A stretch of 64,000 bases of DNA from Myxococcales bacterium. Lineage in GTDB: Bacteria > Myxococcota_A > Polyangia > Polyangiales > JADJMO01. The stretch is taken from assembly GCA_016709545.1 (NCBI GenBank), contig JADJMO010000007.1, positions 248,001-312,000 of the forward strand, given 5' to 3'. Below are positions 10,320-21,600 of this stretch, in pieces. Both the position numbers and the translations under genes were made by a program. The notes below the pieces were generated by a model that saw nothing but the letters and a program-made list of their open reading frames with translations, was not told where the DNA came from and ran no database searches. The first letter of the stretch is position 1. Every line of letters starts with the position of its first letter.

Positions 10320-10999
10320 GGCCGTGGGTGTGGCTCGCGTTGCCGGTGACCGTCGGCGTCTACCTCGTCTTCGTGCGGCTCCACGCGCGTCGCGCCTCGA
10401 CGTTCACGCTGCCCGTGCTCGGGACCCTCGTCGTGGTCACCTCGCTGCTCGCGCTCACCGGCTCCGATCTCGAGGCGTACGGGACCACGACGTGGCCGCT
10501 CCAGTGGATGCTCGGTCCGGCCACCGTCGCGCTCGCGGTGCCCCTCTACCGCCAGCGCGCGACGTTGCGCGCCCACCTCGCGCGCGTGCTCGTCGCGGTG
10601 TCGATTGGCTCCATCGTCGGAGCCGCCTCGGCCATCGGCCTCGCCCGAGCGCTCGGGCTCTCACGCACGTGGATCGCCTCGCTCGCGCCCAAGTCGGTGA
10701 CCACGCCGGTCGCGATGCCGCTCGCGGAGCGCCTCGGCGGTGAGCCCTCGCTGGCGGCCGCTGCGGTGCTGGTCACGGGGATCCTCGGGCTCGTCTTCGG
10801 CGCCCCGTTGCTCGATCGAGTGGGGGTGCGCTCGGCGCTCGCGCGGGGCCTCGCGTACGGCGTCGGAGCGCACGGCGTCGGCACCATGCGCGCGCTGCAA
10901 GAGGGCGAAGAGGCGGGCGCGGCCGGCGGCGTGGCCATGGTTCTCGCGGCGATCTTCACGTCGATCGTGGTCGGTGCGCTCGTCCGCTTGCTCGGGTAG
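10316..10999 (+). CDS. lrgB: LrgB-family membrane protein
   Basis: 227 residues, about six to seven membrane helices. Family motifs are MLGPATVALAVPLYRQ and LAPKSVTTPVAMPLAERLGG, and the C-terminal GAHGVGTMRALQEG..AGA. LrgB pairs with LrgA; the pair modulates autolysis in Staphylococcus and transports pyruvate or glycolate in Bacillus and plants. Translationally coupled to lrgA by an ATGA overlap. Nothing in the sequence tells which substrate is used here. Confidence 0.92.
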   Translation: MRPWVWLALPVTVGVYLVFVRLHARRASTFTLPVLGTLVVVTSLLALTGSDLEAYGTTTWPLQWMLGPATVALAVPLYRQRATLRAHLARVLVAVSIGSIVGAASAIGLARALGLSRTWIASLAPKSVTTPVAMPLAERLGGEPSLAAAAVLVTGILGLVFGAPLLDRVGVRSALARGLAYGVGAHGVGTMRALQEGEEAGAAGGVAMVLAAIFTSIVVGALVRLLG

Positions 11000-11009
11000 G
11001 CTCGCCGCC

Positions 11010-11906
11010 ATGCAGATCGCGCTGGTCGGGTTGGGCAAGATGGGCGGCAACATGGTGCAGCGGCTGCTCGGGGGTGGGCACGAGGTCGTCGCGTACGACC
11101 GCAGCCCCGAGGCGGTGGCGCACGTGGTCGAGAAGGGGGCCGTCGGCGCGAGCTCGCTCGCGGACATGGTCTCCAAGTTGAAGGCACCGAAGACGGTCTG
11201 GTTGATGTTGCCCGCGGGCGACCCGACCGAGTCCACGGTGCGCGAGATCGCGGCGCTGCTCGGCAAGGGCGACGCCATCATCGACGGCAGCAACGCCAAC
11301 TGGCAGGACACCAAGCGCCGCGCGCACGAGCTCGAGCCCAAGGGCATCGACTTCGTCGACAGCGGCACGAGCGGCGGCGTGTGGGGCCTCAAGAACGGCT
11401 ACTGCCTAATGATCGGCGGCGCGAAGCCCACGGTCGACCGCCTCTCGCCGATCTTCACCACGCTCGCTCCCCCCGACGGGTGGGCGCACGTCGGCCCCGC
11501 GGGCGCCGGGCACTTCGTGAAGATGGTCCACAACGGCATCGAGTACGGCCTGATGCAGGCCTACGCCGAGGGCTTCGAGATCCTGGAGAAGTCGGAGTTC
11601 TCGCCCGACCTCCACCAGGTCACGCACCTCTGGAACCAGGCGAGCGTCGTGCGCAGCTGGCTGCTCGAGCTCGCCGAGAGCGCGTTCCAGAAGGACGCCA
11701 AGCTCGAGGGCATCCAGGGCTGGGTCGACGACTCGGGCATGGGTCGCTGGACGGTGCAGGCCGCCATCGACGAGAGCGTGCCCGCGCCGGTCCTCACGAT
11801 GGCGCTGCAGATGCGCTTCCGTTCGCGGCAGGATCAGTCGTTCGCCGCCAAGGTGTGCGCCGCGCTCCGCAACGAGTTCGGCGGGCACGCGGTGAAGAAG
11901 GCGTAG
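11010..11906 (+). CDS. gnd: 6-phosphogluconate dehydrogenase, decarboxylating (short YqeC type)
   Basis: 298 residues. NAD(P)-binding Rossmann start LVGLGKMGGNMVQRLL, then DSGTSGGVWGLKNGYCLMIGG (substrate loop) and GHFVKMVHNGIEYGLMQAYAEGFEIL carrying the catalytic Lys and the conserved HNGIEY. The length is that of the short, typically NAD-preferring class rather than the 470-residue enzyme. It oxidises and decarboxylates 6-phosphogluconate to ribulose 5-phosphate in the pentose phosphate pathway. Start ATG 11010, 11 bases after lrgB, so it may be read from the same transcript. Confidence 0.92.
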   Translation: MQIALVGLGKMGGNMVQRLLGGGHEVVAYDRSPEAVAHVVEKGAVGASSLADMVSKLKAPKTVWLMLPAGDPTESTVREIAALLGKGDAIIDGSNANWQDTKRRAHELEPKGIDFVDSGTSGGVWGLKNGYCLMIGGAKPTVDRLSPIFTTLAPPDGWAHVGPAGAGHFVKMVHNGIEYGLMQAYAEGFEILEKSEFSPDLHQVTHLWNQASVVRSWLLELAESAFQKDAKLEGIQGWVDDSGMGRWTVQAAIDESVPAPVLTMALQMRFRSRQDQSFAAKVCAALRNEFGGHAVKKA

Positions 11907-11947
11907 GCTCCGAGGGCCCCCGGGACACCCTGGGGGCTCGCAAACGG

Positions 11948-12682
11948 TCAGCCGCAGCCACCGCCGCCGCAGCCACCGCCGCCGCAGCCACCACCGCCGC
12001 AGCCACCGCCGCCGCAGCCACCACCGCCGCAGCCACCGCCGCCGCAGCCACCGCCGCAGCCACCACCGCCGCAGCCACCACCCTCGCTGCGAGGTGGACG
12101 GCGTACGGCCTTGCGCGGCTTGCTGCGCGCGACGCGAGAGAGAATGAGGCAGTGGGTCGGGTCGGTCTCGTCGTGCAGCAAGACGACGTCGTCGCCAGGG
12201 CCGAGGCCGCGACGGGCGAGGGGGGCTCCGAGGACCGAGGCCTGCACGGCCACCTCGCCGGCGAGGAACTGCACCCGTACGATCTTGCCGCCGCGATCGG
12301 GTCCACCAGGCTCGACGTCCGTGACGCGGGCGATCACCTCGCGGCCGTGGGTGTAGACGCGGTCGCGGAGCTCCGCCTCTCGCTTCTCCCACCAGCGCAC
12401 GGCGGGCAGCAAGCCGAGGACGACGAGCGCCATCACCACCGACAGGCGATACCAGCCGAGGAGCAGCATCGGCACCGACACGAGGCCGACCATCAAGAGC
12501 GCGAAGCCGAACCGATACGGCGCGACGATCGCAGGGGGAAGGCCCACCTCCTTGCGGATCTTGGCCGACAGGACGCGAGGCTCGAACGGCTTCTGGAGGG
12601 TGACGACCCTGGGCGCGCTGTCCTCGTCGAGATCGTCGTCGCGATCGTCGTCGTCGACGAGCGCATCGACGACGCTCGACAT
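11948..12682 (-). CDS. two-helix membrane protein with a (Gly4Cys)n C-terminal tail
   Basis: 244 residues from ATG 12682. A very acidic N-terminus (DDDDRDDDLDED) is followed by two membrane helices (about 53-92: FALLMVGLVSVPMLLLGW and LSVVMALVVLGLLPAV). A soluble beta-rich domain comes next (EVIARVTDVEPGG...VQFLAGEVAVQ...GPGDDVVLLHDETDPTHCLIL) that recalls DUF3592. The last ~45 residues are almost only Gly with nine regularly spaced Cys. The tail starts right after a basic PRKAVRRPPRSE stretch. Glycine-cysteine tails of this kind occur in some membrane proteins of unknown function (TIGR04222 group). Possible roles are metal binding, cross-linking or modification; none is shown. It lies downstream of the PEGA kinase on the same strand. 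Confidence 0.75.
   Translation of the reverse strand: MSSVVDALVDDDDRDDDLDEDSAPRVVTLQKPFEPRVLSAKIRKEVGLPPAIVAPYRFGFALLMVGLVSVPMLLLGWYRLSVVMALVVLGLLPAVRWWEKREAELRDRVYTHGREVIARVTDVEPGGPDRGGKIVRVQFLAGEVAVQASVLGAPLARRGLGPGDDVVLLHDETDPTHCLILSRVARSKPRKAVRRPPRSEGGGCGGGGCGGGCGGGGCGGGGCGGGGCGGGGCGGGGCGGGGCG
11949..12083. repeat. 15-base tandem repeat encoding the Gly4Cys tail
   Basis: About nine units of the type CAGCCACCGCCGCCG or CAGCCACCACCGCCG, some shortened to 9-12 bases. In the minus-strand gene each unit reads Gly-Gly-Gly-Gly-Cys. Such a tract can change length by slippage, which would vary the tail by whole codons. Confidence 0.85.
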
Positions 12683-12767
12683 CTGCGGGGAGACGAGACG
12701 GCCTGGGCCACGACGAGAGGGTAGCAGATCCTGGTCGGAGGTCCGGGCCCCCGACACCGGTGGTCGG

Positions 12768-14313
<1,546 letters not shown>

Positions 14314-14435
14314 GCTGCTCCTGCGAGCCCTACCCCTCACGCCCTGATGGCGAGTCGCGGTGGGTCTCGTTCTTCCTCCCTGTCTGTCTCGTGGGAACGA
14401 GGCAGAAGAATGTGACCCATGGTAGCCATCCTTTC

Positions 14436-15197
14436 GTGAAAGTGCTGCCCACGTTGCGTTCCTGGCTCGCCGAAGCACCGTTTTCTCTGACGATGTCTTC
14501 CGGCTTCTTTGGATTTTTCGCCCACACGGGGGTCCTCGAGGTGCTGGAGGCGGAGGGACTCCTACCTCGACGCCTCTCGGGCTCGAGCGCCGGCGCCCTG
14601 GTGACCGGCGCCTTCGCCGCGGGTCTCGCGCCGGCGCTGCTCGCCGAAGAACTCCTGCGGATCGAGCGCCGCGATTTCTGGGATCCGACCCCGGGCGCGG
14701 GGCTCCTCGCGGGCCGCCTGTTCCGCGCGAAGCTCGAGTCGCTGCTCCCCGTCCAGACGTTCGAGGCGTGTCGTACCGAGCTCGCGCTGTCCGTGTTCGA
14801 CCTGCGCACGCGCTCCACGCGGGTGCTCGACCGCGGCGCGCTCGCGCCGGCGATCCACGCGAGCTGCGCGGTGCCCGTCATGTTCCACCCCGTGCGTCAC
14901 GCGGGGTCGTGGCTCGTCGACGGCGGCGTCGCCGATCGCCCTGGTCTGCTCGGCATGCCCGAGGGCGAGCGCGTGCTCTTCCACCACCTGTCGTCGCGCT
15001 CTCCGTGGCGGCGCAAGAAGGGGGCGTGGGCGCACCTCCCCGAGCGCGCGAACCTCACCGCGCTCGTGCTCGAGGACTTGCCGCGCTCCGGACCGTTCGC
15101 GCTCGAGAACGGCCGCCGCGCCTACGAGCTCGCCAAGCGCGCCACCCGTCGCGCGCTCGATCGCCCGCACGCGGCGGTCGTGCGCGAGCACGTGTGA
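14436..15197 (+). CDS. patatin-like phospholipase
   Basis: 253 residues from GTG 14436; the frame opens at 14391 and GTG 14442 is also possible, so the start is unsure. Oxyanion-type SSGFFGFFAHTGVL is followed by the nucleophile elbow GSSAGA (Ser of GxSxG), and DGG (in WLVDGGVADRP) supplies the catalytic Asp of the Ser-Asp dyad. The family hydrolyses acyl esters of phospholipids. The usual DGGGxRG loop is replaced by SSGFFGF, which is atypical. No signal peptide. It is divergent from the kinase at 14313 with a ~120-base shared upstream region. Confidence 0.82.
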   Translation: MKVLPTLRSWLAEAPFSLTMSSGFFGFFAHTGVLEVLEAEGLLPRRLSGSSAGALVTGAFAAGLAPALLAEELLRIERRDFWDPTPGAGLLAGRLFRAKLESLLPVQTFEACRTELALSVFDLRTRSTRVLDRGALAPAIHASCAVPVMFHPVRHAGSWLVDGGVADRPGLLGMPEGERVLFHHLSSRSPWRRKKGAWAHLPERANLTALVLEDLPRSGPFALENGRRAYELAKRATRRALDRPHAAVVREHV

Positions 15198-15200
15198 GCC

Positions 15201-15566
15201 TCACTCGATGGGGATCGCGCCCTCGACGATCTCGATCGCCGCGCCGCCCGGGCCGAAGGTGACGGTCGCGAGATCGATGCGCACGACGCGCACACCGGGC
15301 TCGTCCGCGAGCACGCGGCTCCAGAGGCGCTTCGCGGCGCGGCCGAGCGCGCGCCGCTTCTTCCAGTCGATCGAGTCCATCGCCGAGACGAGCGCGTCGG
15401 CTCGGCGTCCACGCACCTCGACGCACGCGACCACGTCGCCCTTCTGCGCGACGATGTCGATCTCGAGGCGTTGCAGCCGCACGCGTCGACCACGCACGTG
15501 CCAGCCCTCGGAAACGAGTCGGGCGGCGACTGCGTCCTCCGCAGCGCCGCCCGATACGTCTTGCAT
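15201..15566 (-). CDS. yraN: UPF0102 protein YraN (endonuclease-like fold)
   Basis: 121 residues. It shows the YraN pattern: an N-terminal GGAAEDAVAARLVSEGWHV, then LEIDIVAQKGDVVACVEVRGR, where the E-x-D ... E-V-(K/R) residues match the nuclease core of the family, then KKRRALGRAAKRLW. The usual VEVK is VEVR here. Function is unproven in the family; a Holliday-junction-resolvase-like fold is known. Follows the lipoprotein gene at 16244-15588 by 21 bases on the same strand and ends 3 bases from the patatin gene. Confidence 0.85.
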   Translation of the reverse strand: MQDVSGGAAEDAVAARLVSEGWHVRGRRVRLQRLEIDIVAQKGDVVACVEVRGRRADALVSAMDSIDWKKRRALGRAAKRLWSRVLADEPGVRVVRIDLATVTFGPGGAAIEIVEGAIPIE

Positions 15567-15587
15567 GGCCCGGACTCGGACCCGAAC

Positions 15588-16244
15588 TCAGGGCGTGAGA
15601 TCGGCGCCGCAGCTCACGCTCTCGCCGCCGGTGATCTTCACCTGGGTGTCCTTGATGCAGTAGCTGCCCCACTTGCCCTTCGGGAGAAGACCGCAGCCGC
15701 CCGTCTTGGAGTCGCAGAGGCGCTGGCAGGTGTAGCCCTTGGGGCACTGACCACGGCCGAGGCCCGGGCAGAACGCGACCTGGTTGGGGTCGATCTCGGG
15801 ATCGTCGGGCACGTCGCAGCGGCAGGAGCAGTAGACCGCGTCGGAGGCCTGCCGGCTCTTGCACTGCGGCTCGACGGCGAGGGCGACGGGCTTCTCTTCG
15901 AGGTCGCCCAGGATCGGGCAGCAGAGTTCGCCGGGATAGACGCCGCCGATCGCGTAGAGACCCGGCTTGTTGGCCACCGCCTGGCACTTGCCGGTCTGAC
16001 CGGGCTTGTTGTTGTTGCCGAACGGGCAGGTGACCCGGCCGCGGAAGTAGTGCACGAGACACACGCGGGTCTCGCAGGACGTCGAGTTGACGTCGATGGT
16101 GAGGTCCTTCTGCTCGAACGAGCCCTGGGTGGGCTTGAACTCGTCCTCCGGCGTGCAGGGGTCACCGACGCCGGTGGTGCCACAACCCAGGGCGCCGAAA
16201 CCCAGGGCGACGGTGAAGACGATGCTGGCGAGAGAACGGTGCAT
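15588..16244 (-). CDS. Cys-rich lipoprotein, uncharacterised
   Basis: 218 residues from ATG 16244. The signal sequence MHRSLASIVFTVALGFGALGC ends in a lipobox (ALGC), so it should be lipid-anchored. The mature part has about 20 Cys residues, spaced as in small disulphide-rich or EGF-like modules (CCPILG, YCSCRCDVP, CPKGYTCQRLC). Secreted Cys-rich lipoproteins are common in myxobacteria; function unknown. Probably co-transcribed with yraN. Confidence 0.75.
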   Translation of the reverse strand: MHRSLASIVFTVALGFGALGCGTTGVGDPCTPEDEFKPTQGSFEQKDLTIDVNSTSCETRVCLVHYFRGRVTCPFGNNNKPGQTGKCQAVANKPGLYAIGGVYPGELCCPILGDLEEKPVALAVEPQCKSRQASDAVYCSCRCDVPDDPEIDPNQVAFCPGLGRGQCPKGYTCQRLCDSKTGGCGLLPKGKWGSYCIKDTQVKITGGESVSCGADLTP

Positions 16245-16756
16245 GGACGCGGCTCCGAACGCCCCGGCGGGGCTAGCAATGAGCAGACGGCTTCGACCAG
16301 CGCTGATTACAGCGCCATTTCGGTCCCGCACGGTACAAGCGGGCCGAAGCCGTCGTCAATGAATTCCTGATGCAGGTCGTGAGGTGTCTGGAGGGGGCTT
16401 GGGGGCCCAAGGTCCGGTCCGTCACGGGTTCGGAAGCGAGAACCCCTCCGCGCTGTGCCGTGGCCGTCCCAGAGGCCGCGAGTGTCACGTCGGGAAGACA
16501 CGCTCGCCGGCCCGGAGCCGACGAGCGGCCCGAGGTTCTCGTTGACAATGCTCTTTCGGCCCTCCTAACATCCTCGCGCCTGAAGCTTCGTTTTCCTCGG
16601 TAATTCTTGCAGTTTTCCGCCGCATCCACCTTGTCGTTGCCGGGTGCGGGCCGCGCCGGCGTAGTCTCGAGTCGCCTCCGGGCACGCGAGCCACGTCGAT
16701 CGGCGAACGGGCAGCGTCGTCTTCCTCCCAACGATTTCACGGCAGAGGGGCCCCCC
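16245..16756. other. 512-base divergent intergenic region
   Basis: Separates the lipoprotein gene (minus) from the TPR cluster (plus). GC is somewhat lower than in the genes. I see one good promoter facing the TPR cluster (16542-16571) and a leader of about 180 bases before the first start codon. No convincing coding frame, RNA gene or large repeat was seen. Confidence 0.6.
16542..16571 (+). promoter_or_regulatory. sigma70-type promoter for the TPR/AgmX cluster
   Basis: A perfect TTGACA (16542-16547) and TAACAT (16566-16571) are separated by 18 bases, in an intergenic region and on the correct strand. Predicted start of transcription is near 16578, leaving a leader of about 180 bases. Confidence 0.6.
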
Positions 16757-18623
16757 ATGCGGACGCGCGCAATCGGTCGTTTCGTGCTGTTCTCTTCGGC
16801 ACTCGCACTCCTCGCGGGCAGTGCGTTCGCGCAGCCGAAGCCCCCGAAGGGCGACAAGGACAAGGACAAGGGCGCCGCCACGGCGAAGGAAGACCCGAAG
16901 GGCAAGAAGGAAGACCCGAAGGGCAAGAAGGAAGACCCGAAGGGCAAGGACCCCAAGGGCAAGAAGGGCAACCCCGACGTCGAGGACCTCGGCGGCGACG
17001 AGGCCGAGGTGAAGGCCGGCGCCCCGAGCCCGCAGTTCCAGAAGGCCAAGAAGTACCTCGACCAGGAGCGCTGGGCCGACGCGGCGGTCGAGTTCCACAA
17101 CGTCCTCCGCAACAACACGGACGACGCGGGCAACACGCAGCACGCCAAGTACTGGCTCGCCGTGGCGCTCTACCACCTCGAGTACTACCAGGCGTCGTAC
17201 ACGTACTTCTACGAGATCGCGAAGCAGCCGAAGCACCTCGACTTCGAGAAGACGCTCGGCTGGATGGCGCGCCTCGCGACGCAGCTCCCCGAGCCCGCCG
17301 ACATCATCGGCCACCTCGGCAAGTACACCGAGGAGCAGATCCAGGCGACCGCCAAGGGCTCGCCCGAGCTCCTCGCGCAGCTCAACTACCTCTACGGTCG
17401 CTACAAGTACCGCAAGGGCGACTTCGAGAAGGCGGCCACGCTCTTCGCGAACGTGCCCAAGGCGAGCAAGTACTACGTCCAGGCGCAGTTCTTCACCGGC
17501 ATCACCTCCATCCGCAGCCGCAAGATCGCGCCGGCGGTCAAGGCGTTCGAGAACATCCTCGAGCACCTCAAGGAGAACCCCGACGCGCTCGCCAGCAAGG
17601 ACGAGGCGCAGCGCTACAAGGACCTCGCGAACCTCTCCATCGCGCGCGCCTACTACTCGGCCGCCATCAAGCAGCCGACCGAGGGTGAGTTCGTCCCCGA
17701 CCCCGATCGTCTGACCGCCGCCGTCGTCGCCTGGAACAAGGTCGACATCGCGAGCGAGTACTGGCTCGACGCGCTCTTCGAGGAGTCGTGGGCGTACTTC
17801 ATGGCCGGCGACTACCCGCACGCCCTCGGCAACATCCACACGATCGAGTCGCCGTACTTCCCGAACAGCGTTCTATCCGGAAGCGCAGTTCCTCAAGGCG
17901 ATCATCTACTTCACCAACTGCCAGTACGAGAACGCGAAGATCATCGTCGCGCAGTTCGTGAAGAAGTACCAGCCGGTGCGCGACGGCATCGCCAAGGTGC
18001 TCGAGAACCGCTGCCCGGGCCCGAAGCCCGACGACGACGGCAACGTCGCGGATCTCTCCCCCGAAGAGGCGAAGAAGTGCCTGAATTTCCTCGAGGACGT
18101 GAAGGCCGGCAAGGCCCCCGAGCTCCAGGGCGAGAAGGGCAAGCCGCTGAAGCCGGTCGTCGAGGGCGCCTTCGACGATCGCGAGATCCTCAAGAACCTC
18201 GAGTACATCCGCGTGATCAAGGCCGAGGCCGACCGCCTCAAGAGCGCCAAGGCCCCCATCAAGGGCTCGCAGCTCGCCGGTGAGCTCGCCTCCACCCTCG
18301 AGAACGCGCAGAGCGACGCCATCGGCAAGGCCGGCGCGCTCGCCCGCGGCCGCTTCCTCCGCGCCCTCGACGATCTCGACGAGCACCTCGGCAACGTGCA
18401 GACGATGCTCATCGACATCCTCGCCGGTGAGCGTGGTCAGCTCGAGAAGCTCGGCGACGCGAAGGCGGCCGAGATCAAGAAGCAGCAGACGGCCCTCAAG
18501 GGCCTCGGCGACGTCAAGGCCGACGAGGAGCACTACCTCTGGCCGTTCGAGGGCGAGTACTGGCGCGACGAGCTCGGCTTCTACCGCCAGAAGGTCGTCA
18601 ACATCTGCGGCGGCAAGAGCTGA
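16757..18623 (+). CDS. periplasmic tetratricopeptide-repeat protein, first gene of the Glt-like cluster (one-base frameshift)
   Basis: Start ATG 16757 after GAGGGG. A signal peptide (cleavage after SAFA) is followed by a Lys-rich stretch of DPKGKKE repeats (about 40-70), then TPR-type helices (KYLDQERWADAAVEFHNVL, YYQASYTYFYEIAKQ, GDFEKAATLFANVP). The frame breaks at 17869-17872: one extra base after CCGAACAGC. Restoring it gives SPYFPNSFYPEAQFLKAII and continues to 18623, ending CGGKS, about 621 residues in all. It heads a four-gene same-strand group with two further TPR proteins and an AgmX/PglI-type protein. That suggests an envelope scaffold; its own function is unknown. Confidence 0.8.
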
Positions 18624-18688
18624 TTCCAGCTCTGCGCCTGGTCACTTCTTCTGATTGATTGCAGCCCAAAGGTACACCTGAGGTCGAA

Positions 18689-21600
18689 ATGAACTGGAGA
18701 CTGTCCATTGGGAGTATGGCGTTCGGCGTGGCGTTGCTCGCGCACGCACAGGACGCCTCGGCGCAGGCCAAGCCCGCGCCGACGGCGGCCCCGGTCACGG
18801 GTGCACCGACGGGCACGAGCACCCAGGGCGGGTGGCTCAAGGCCGGCGCCAACGAGTGCATCTCGGGGGAGGCCAAGAAGGCCCTCTCGTCGTGCCCCGG
18901 TGGACAGCTCAAGAAGGCCTCGGGCAAGAAGGGCGGCCCGAACTTCGTCGAGCAGGACGTCCAGCAGAAGAAGACCGAGAAGAAGATCGACAAGCCCGTC
19001 GCGATCGACATCCCGCGTCCCTCGCCCGAGCTCTCCAAGAAGCTCGAGACGAGCCTGATGCAGGAGATCTTCGCCCTCGAGAAGCAGCTCGAGAAGACGA
19101 AGGTCACCAACGACAAGCACATCACGCTGTCGCGTCGCCTCGCGGAGTCCTGGTACGAGCTCGAGCGCCTCAAGCAGGGCGAGGCGCTCGACCTCACCAC
19201 CAAGATCCTCGAGGGCGAGAAGAAGAAGCAGAACGTCGACGCGCTCAAGACCCAGCGCACCAAGGCCGAGACGCTGCGCGACAAGGCGCAGGGCCGCGTG
19301 GTCGAGCTCTACAAGATGATCATCGAGAAGCACGATGACTATCAGAAGCTCGACGAGGTCCTCTACTACCTCGCCTACGAGTACGAGCAGCAGAAGGCGA
19401 CCGACCCGAACGACAAGGCGCAGATCAAGAAGGAGCGCGAGTCGAAGGAGAAGGCGCTCGCCGCTTACCTCGACCTCATCAAGAAGCGCCCCAAGAGCAA
19501 GTACGTCTCCGCCGCGTACATCGCCTACGGCGACCTCTACTTCGAGGACGCGCTCAACGGGAAGATCGACTGGAAGATCCCCCTCGAGGCGTACGACCGC
19601 GTCATCGCGTCCGGCGAGCCCCCGGAGAACAAGCAGTACGGCTACGCGTACTACAAGAAGGGCTTCATCTACTGGAACCAGGGCAACTACAAGGAGGCGG
19701 TCACCTCGTTCAAGAAGGCGATCGACTTCGGCCAGAAGTTCCCCGATCTCCCCAAGGCCCCGCAGATCGCCGAGGAGGCCCGCAAGGAGCTCGTCCCGGT
19801 GTACGCCGAGTACGGCAAGGCCGAGGAGGCGTACGGCTTCTTCAGCTCGATCTCCGGTGACAAGGGCGGCGACAAGACCAAGACCATCGGCTTCCTCGAG
19901 AAGCTCGGCGAGGAGTACCTGGCCCGCGCGCACCCCGAGGAGGCGCGCAAGCTGTTCCTCGACCTCAAGGGCCTCAACCCGGCGAACGCGTGCTTCTACG
20001 AGACGCGCATCACCGAGGCCATCATCAACAAGAGCGCGAAGGACAAGCCCGCCATCAAGACCCAGCTCACCCAGCTGGTGAAGACCTGGACGGGCTACCG
20101 CGACAGCGCCGCGCCCGCCGAGAAGAAGCAGGCCTGCGGCAACCAGACCGCGTGGCTCCTCGCCGAGCACGCGCTCGCGTGGACCTACGAGGCCATGGGC
20201 GACCTCGGCTGCCCGCCGGACCCGGAGAAGAAGGCTGCCAACCCCAAGGCGCGCCCGGGTACCTGCAACAAGACCACCCTCGAGCACGCCATCGGCGCCT
20301 TCGAGCTCATCCTCGGCAACCCGGTCACGGGGAGCAAGGCCACCTTCACGACCTTCGACGGCTACAAGTTCAACACCAAGCGTCCCGAGGACGCGCCCAC
20401 GATCCCCAAGCTCAAGTACGCCTACGCCGACATCCTGTACGGCCAGCAGATGTGGGACAAGTGCGGCCCGGCCTTCGACGAGGTCGTCGCGCTCGATCCC
20501 AACTCCGACGTCGCCGGCGACGCCGCGTTCGCCGCGGTGCTCTGCTACCAGAACATGTACGACAAGGAGTACAAGGCGAAGGACAAGCAGGAGAACAGCA
20601 AGGGCAAGGGCACCGTCGGCGGCAAGGAGAAGGGCGTCGACGACAACGTCAAGAAGGCCAACGCCCCGAAGGACATGACCGCCTACCAGGCCAAGATGGT
20701 CGGCGCGTTCGACCGCTTCGTCTGCTACGTCAAGCCCGACGCCGCCTCCAAGTCCTACAAGGAGGACCAGGAGAAGCTGATCGAGATCAAGCACCGCCGC
20801 GGGTTCCTCTACTACGACTCGCAGCACTGGGACGAGGCCGCCGAGGCGTTCAAGGAGGTGGCCGTCGGTCACCCCGAGCACGAGTATGGCGTGGTCGACG
20901 CCGGCTTCTATCTCGACGCCGTCGTCCGCATCTACCTCTACGCCGACCCGGCGCGCTCGAACTGCGGCAAGCAGATGAGCGACGACGTCAACGGGCTGAT
21001 CAATCTCTACTGCGACAAGGAGAAGGTCACCGCCCGCCTCAAGGACAAGAAGAAGGCCGAGGAGTTCTTGAACACCTCCGGCGGCATCTGCGACCGCATG
21101 ATCGCGGCGCGCGCCGACCTCGAGGCCATCAGCGCCCAGGACCTCGCCAAGGCCGAGAAGTTCGAGGAGGCCGGCGACAAGTTCCTCAAGCTCGCCGACG
21201 ACGTCTGCACCGGCGCGCTCGCGCAGTCGGAGCTCGACAAGAAGGCGACCGAGGCCGGGGCCAAGAAGAAGGGCAAGCCCGGTCAGCCCGTGAAGGAAGA
21301 GGCCTCGGCGTGCGACGAGCGCGGCGACGTCTACCTCTACAACGCGGCGATGAACTACCAGCGCGCGTCGAAGATCAAGCGCGCCATGGACATCCGCCAG
21401 GGCCGCATCCTCAAGAAGGTGGAGTGGAAGAGCAAGGAGACGTACCGCCTGACCATGAAGGATCTGGCGGACGACTACCGACGCATCGCGCTCTACGGCT
21501 TCGCGGCGGAGTGGTACGAGAAGTTCGCCCAGGCCGACGCCAACATCACCAAGTACCTGGAGCTCGTGCAGAGCACGAAGTCGTTCCAGGAGCAGCTCGG

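Noticed and set aside
11949..12083. CRISPR-like array
   Set aside because: Units are 15 bases and contiguous without spacers; they encode a Gly/Cys tail in frame.
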